From positions 413,501-477,500 of the forward strand of contig CALZFC010000043.1 in NCBI GenBank assembly GCA_945643635.1: 64,000 bases of DNA. Reading direction: 5' to 3'. Below, one piece after another: positions 59,320-64,000 of the stretch (positions within the stretch are counted from its first letter, which is position 1; each line of letters begins with the position of its first letter). The notes under the pieces are model-generated. The model made no database searches, had not been told where the DNA came from, and saw only the letters and a program-made list of their open reading frames with translations. The DNA comes from Allodiplogaster sudhausi. Its lineage: Eukaryota; Nematoda; Chromadorea; Rhabditida; Diplogasteridae. Made by a program: the position numbers and the translations under genes.

Positions 59320-62153
59320 TCTAGAGTTATCTAAAAGTCGACTGTAATTTATTTACGGGTATAGCGCGGAGCGGTGTAGCGGGCGGGGGGATTGAGATAT
59401 CGGGAAGCGGTTTTTTGGGGAACATGCAAAAGTTTCCGGACTACAAGAATATGTGGGTTTCAAAAAATTGGGTTCCATATTGGCGCCGGCGCGGGCGCCC
59501 AAACTTTGGTCGGAGGCGACTCTGATTTGGGCTGTTCGGTGACTTTGAGGGGCTGTATCTTTTTTTCGGTTTGAGATATGGCGATGAAAAAAATACTTGG
59601 AGATAGATCGTTTAAAAATGAATATGATTCCTGGAGTTGAGATCATTCCGAGTTTTGGTAGATCAGTGGGAGGCCGCCGCGCAAACCATACCTTTTTGGG
59701 GTACTTTTTGAGAGGGTATTTGCCCCTTTTCTCCTAGATCCCTCCATTCCGCTTTTGATCTAACTGAATCCGATTTTAGAGTTTTTGACGGCGCATCTTT
59801 TAATACCATAATTATCCACTTTTGGGCACTGGGTGTATGAGATATTATCGATTGAAAGGTCAAATTTTTTTGTTAGGAGCGAACCTTCTAAAATTCATAT
59901 CTTTATGAATAGGGAAGATAGAGGGATGAGAGTTTCAGAATCATTCAGAGTTTCACGAGAGCTTCAATATGAGTATACATAGGTTAGGCTGGCTTATCAT
60001 TAAAGTGCCCTGCCAGGGCCGTAAAATGGAAAATTTTTGGAACGCATTTTGGGCCTCCGTTTCTTCTCGGTAGTTAAAGCTTATGCCACATATTATATAC
60101 CATTCTGTAGCTCTCGAGAAGGCGAACAACTTTCTCATACAAAACGTTTTCATATTTTGTCATTTTTGATCTACTTTTGGGGTCAGAATGTTCAGGCCAC
60201 TATTTCGGCCTTAGCTATCACTGACACTTTTTGGCGCATATTTTTTTTATTGTAGAGCCTAAAATTAGCTATCGAATGGTAGGTCGATGGTCGCATTTGA
60301 TTCAGGCATATTCGAGATATGAATTATTTTGTGGCTTTTTGGCTAATTTTCCTTGCACGTCGAAACTCATGGGTCGCAGGTTCGGAGTCGCGCGCGCGCA
60401 AAGTCTTTTGCGCGCTTTTATATGACTCCTGATTAAACAAATTCGATGCCATCATGTACAAAAGACTCTAAGCTTTCTAATGGGTATAAATTCAAAGGCA
60501 CAGACAGTCCAGTAGCGCCGCTAGAACAGACTTTTGTCCTTTTAGAGCCAACTAACAACCCTTAGAGCCAACTAACGACCCTTAGAACACGATAAAAACC
60601 CTTGGATAAATTTTTTTATCGGGAAATGGCCTCCGGGGCGATAGACCCGGTGGCCATTGACCGGGCCAAAGGCCCGTAGCGTGACAAAGTCACGCTAGTC
60701 TCTTATTATATAAAAGTCGACTGTAATTTATTTACGGGTATAGCGCGGAGCGGTGTAGCGGGCGGGGGGATTGAGATATCGGGAAGCGGTTTTTTGGGGA
60801 ACATGCAAAAGTTTCCGGACTACAAGAATATGTGGGTTTCAAAAAATTGGGTTCCATATTGGCGCCGGCGCGGGCGCCCAAACTTTGGTCGGAGGCGACT
60901 CTGATTTGGGCTGTTCGGTGACTTTGAGGGGCTGTATCTTTTTTTCGGTTTGAGATATGGCGATGAAAAAAATACTTGGAGATAGATCGTTTAAAAATGA
61001 ATATGATTCCTGGAGTTGAGATCATTCCGAGTTTTGGTAGATCAGTGGGAGGCCGCCGCGCAAACCATACCTTTTTGGGGTACTTTTTGAGAGGGTATTT
61101 GCCCCTTTTCTCCTAGATCCCTCCATTCCGCTTTTGATCTAACTGAATCCGATTTTAGAGTTTTTGACGGCGCATCTTTTAATACCATAATTATCCACTT
61201 TTGGGCACTGGGTGTATGAGATATTATCGATTGAAAGGTCAAATTTTTTTGTTAGGAGCGAACCTTCTAAAATTCATATCTTTATGAATAGGGAAGATAG
61301 AGGGATGAGAGTTTCAGAATCATTCAGAGTTTCACGAGAGCTTCAATATGAGTATACACAGGTTAGGGTGGGTTATCATTAAAGTGCCCTGCCAGGGCCG
61401 TGAAGTGGAACATTTTTGGAACGCATTTTGGGCCTCCGTTTCTTCTCGGTAGTTAAAGGTTGTGCCACATATTATATACCATTCTGTAGCTCTCGAGAAG
61501 GAGAACAACTTTCTCATACAAAACGTTTTCATATTTTGTCATTTTTGATCTACTTTTGGGGTCAGAATGTTCAGGCCACTATTTCGGCCTTAGCTATCAC
61601 TGACACTTTCTGGCGCATATTTTGTTTATTGTAGAGCCAAAAATTAGCTATCGAATGATAGGTAGATCATGGGATTTGATCGAGGCATATTCGAGATATG
61701 AATTATTTTGTGGCTTTTTGGTACATTTTCAGTGCACGTCGAAACTCATGGGTCGCAGGTTCGAATCCCCGCGCGCGCAAACTCTTTTGCGCGCTTTTGT
61801 ATGACTCCTGATTATGTTAAAAGAGTGTTATCATATAGTAAAGACTCCAAGGTTTCTAATGAACTTAAATTCAAAGGCCCAGATAGTCCAGTAGCGCCGC
61901 TAGAACAGACTTTTGACCCTTTAGAGCCAACTATAAACCCCTAGAGCCAACTAACCCACCCTTGGATAAATTTTTTTATCGGGAAATGGCCTCCGGGGCG
62001 ATAGCCCCGGTGGCCATTGACCGGGCCAAAGGCCCGTAGCGTGACAAAGTCACGCTATCTAGAGTTATCTAAAAGTCGACTGTTATTTATAGGCCGGTAT
62101 AGCGCGGAGAGGTGCTGTGGGCGCGGGGGTTGAGATATCGGGAAGCGGTTTTC

Positions 62154-63011
62154 CGTAGTATTGGTTTGTTTGAGACTTTTAAGACAGCCTATCTGTAAGG
62201 GTCGAGCGGGGCGCAATACAGGGCTGCAATGGGAAATTTTTGATTTTTAAAATTGATGAAAATTTGATCATTTGTACTATTCGACATGCTCTTTAAAATG
62301 GTGAAATCGTGATTTCGAAAAAAATTTTCTTTCGAGATAATAGCGATTTACGCTTAAAATTCACATGCCCATATCTCAGTTATTTCTTAAGATTTTTGAA
62401 ATCTCTTTTTTGTGTTTTATTGATCTTTGTATTCTCTTTAAAAAAGGTCGCGGTGACGTTTCGTGAAAACAACTTTTAAGCAGCAAAAATCGTATAAATA
62501 GATTTAAAAATATGGTTTTTCTGGTTTTTCAGACCAAGTAACCCCCGCGGGGAGGATAAGCTGTTCATAGAAAGAAAGCCCGTGAAATTTGCTACAATGC
62601 GATGTATCTTTAAAAGAATTCTAGGAGGACATATTTTTGGAATATGCACTTAAGCAAATATACTCAACTTTAAAAGTACCGTGCAAGAGGTCCGGGTTCG
62701 AAGCCCGCTCGGGGCAAAGTTTTTGCAATGTTTTGTAAACTGCCAAAAAACATATTTTCGATCTAAAATTGATGTCTATTCGTCTCATAGCTCCATAAAT
62801 TTGCATATGCTTTCCGTTTTCATTCTGATTTCACCAACTGAAAATTTCTTCATAGTAAACTGCGCTCAGTTAACATGTTTATATATGTATATATATTTAT
62901 CGACATCAAATAAATTAATGTAACGACACTTGGAAAGTCAATTTCAGTCGTTATTAAAAGCTTCCTGGATAGAAGTAATAAGTAAAAGACGAGGAAGCAT
63001 TTAGAAATGAC
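62154..63011. other. AT-rich flank with a tRNA-like fragment
   Basis: No gene. At about 62,688-62,712 the sequence GTCCGGGTTCGAAGCCCG has a perfect T-arm (CGGG-TTCGAAG-CCCG) and box B, but there is no matching D-arm or acceptor stem upstream. It resembles a tRNA-derived repeat end rather than a tRNA gene. Confidence 0.4.
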
Positions 63012-63915
63012 TTAAGCAAAATGGAGAAGTTGGGGAGGGAAAAAGAAGAGTAGACACTTGTAGCCTGACAATGAGCGAGCTGTTGCACATTGTGCCCTAT
63101 ATTGCGGATGGTCGAGGATCTGTGTAGGCGACGATGGGCATTGGATTGCGGGGCGCAAGTGCCCCTCGATAATTAGGGTAGTACTGCACCTATAGCAATC
63201 AACATTATCTAAATATGAAAATGAATAAATTCTAACCGGCACCACAATGGTTTCGAGAGGGTGGACGCACAGTCCTCTGCTTTGAACGGTTGGCAGAGTG
63301 CCATCGAGGCGGCGGCCCAATCTTGTTTCAATTCTGGTCGCCTCCTGCGCTCTTATCTAAATTAATAGACCAATCATCATCATTTACTAGTGGATATACC
63401 TGATTCCTGGATACAGACGTATCGAGGAGCCATTGTTGACCCCAATGGGTGCCTCCTGGAAGCACTCGCCGTGCATGAAGAACGCCTACTGGCGATCGTC
63501 GGAGGGCGCTCTGAATAGCTTGCATCCCAGCATCGCCCGGTAGCAATACGTCGGGGCAGACATCAATGAGGAAGGCAAGTTGCGGCTGGTACGACATCTC
63601 TCTTCGGAAGCACTCACACAGCGAAAATTTGTCTGAATGACTGAAAGGGAGGAGAGTTCGTGTTCTTGGAAGCGAAAGTTTATCTCTCTCTGTAACGACT
63701 GCCAGTGGGAGAGTTCGTGTTCTTGGAAGCGAAAGTTTATCTCTCTCTCTAACGACTGCCGGGCGGGAGGTTTCGTGTTCTTGGAAGTGACAATTTATCT
63801 CTCTCTGTAACGACTGCCAGCGGGGAGCGTTCGTGTTCTTGTCCTCGTCCGTCATAGTTGCCACGTCGACCATAACAAAGTCGAACTCGTCATAGTCCTT
63901 TGAGTGCACTGGCAT
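63012..63915 (-). CDS. Unidentified gene with 19-residue tandem repeats, partial
   Basis: A long minus-strand frame (63,915 to 63,328) includes FDFVMVDVATMTDEDKN, then three to four copies of a 19-residue repeat (ERDKLSLPRTRTLPLAVV type), then a globular-looking part (QPQLAFLIDVCPDVLLPGDA and RRSPVGVLHARRVLPGGTHW). A likely further exon lies at about 63,230-63,345 (RRLDGTLPTVQSRGLCVHPL). The 5' end lies beyond the window or in exons right of 63,915; sequence at 63,955-64,000 resembles that at 63,612-63,645, suggesting the repeat unit extends there. I do not recognise the family. Confidence 0.4.
63654..63840 (-). repeat. 57-bp in-frame tandem repeat
   Basis: Copies start at 63,654, 63,711 and 63,768, with a partial fourth near 63,826, each GAGTTCGTGTTCTTGGAAGC-like. 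The period of 57 is exactly 19 codons, so copy number can change without breaking the frame. Confidence 0.9.
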
Positions 63916-64000
63916 CTTACCGTCTCTGAAAATGGCTTTGAATGAGGCTATGAATTGACACAGCGAAAGCCTGAAAAAGTTCTATCTGAATGACTGGCAG

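Larger units (their letters stand above)
40469..62153 (+). mobile_element. Tandem array of 17 Helitron-like units
   Basis: Head-to-tail units start at 40469, 41816, 42265, 43622, 44995, 46353, 47712, 49069, 50388, 51767, 53125, 55245, 56603, 57961, 59320, 60699 and 62058. Full units are 1,347-1,379 bp. Each starts with TC (TCTATTATTATATAAAAG, TCTCTTATTATATAAAAG or TCTAGAGTTATCTAAAAG, then TCGACTG) and ends with hairpins and CTAG that touches the next TC without spacer. A 5' TC with an AT-rich start, a 3' hairpin and CTAG are the structural marks of Helitrons, which replicate by rolling circle; head-to-tail concatemers are expected from missed termination. No Rep/helicase ORF exists, so the units are non-autonomous. 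Unit 2 is internally deleted (449 bp), unit 8 lacks its 5' end, and unit 17 is cut off at about 62,153. Plain satellite DNA derived from such an element is an alternative wording of the same thing. Confidence 0.8.

Noticed and set aside
40469..62153. Many 60-147 aa frames on both strands of the array, recurring with each unit
   Set aside because: They recur because the units repeat. They overlap on opposite strands, are broken in some copies and show no Rep, helicase or other domain.
40469..62153. CRISPR-like or rDNA-like tandem array
   Set aside because: The repeat period is about 1.36 kb with no short repeat/spacer alternation, and no rRNA sequence is recognisable.

Overview
The window is nuclear DNA from a small, compact-genome invertebrate animal. 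I cannot assign a phylum. The genes are metazoan, many introns are only about 45-130 nt, the standard genetic code fits every reading frame rebuilt, and there are no bacterial-type operons, rRNAs or intact tRNAs. Introns and intergenic spacers are full of (CT)n/(GA)n tracts, and several introns start with GC rather than GT.

Gene-rich left part (1-40,000), in order: an acidic 3' exon of a truncated gene; a ZNRD2-like zinc-ribbon gene (-), head-to-head with a SMARCE1/BAF57 HMG-box gene (+); a possible two-exon 69-aa gene; a TRPM2-like cation channel with a C-terminal NUDT9-homology domain (5.6-11.9 kb); a cholinesterase-like protein whose catalytic His is replaced (12.7-16.3 kb); a White-type ABCG half-transporter rebuilt in 18 exons (16.9-21.3 kb); a helix-turn-helix protein that looks like a domesticated transposase N-terminus (-, 22.4-24.9 kb); the Orai calcium-release-activated channel (26.5-29.2 kb); an uncertain stretch; PGAP2 (GPI-anchor remodelling, +) convergent with POLR3E/RPC5 (-) 76 bp apart; and nucleoredoxin (-, 35.6-40.0 kb). 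These are ordinary single-copy genes with no pathway linkage, although two Ca2+-permeable channel families lie within 25 kb.

Mobile DNA sits inside the introns: near-palindromic elements in Orai intron 6 and in an NXN intron, a foldback of a 13-mer in an ABCG intron, and a 274-bp MITE at 30.5 kb.

Right part (40,469-62,153): a 21.7-kb head-to-tail array of 17 units, most about 1,357-1,379 bp. Each unit begins TCTATTATTATATAAAAG (or TCTAGAGTTATCTAAAAG) and ends in three consecutive hairpins followed by CTAG, and CTAG abuts the TC of the next unit. This is Helitron-like (rolling-circle transposon) architecture arranged as a tandem satellite. The last hairpin shows perfect compensatory base changes between units. 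A two-unit block is duplicated about 11.6 kb away, one unit carries a 786-bp TIR element with a TTA target duplication, and each full unit holds a tRNA-like box B motif. I regard this array as the most notable thing in the window.

After the array, a partial unknown gene (-) with 57-bp in-frame tandem repeats runs off the right edge.
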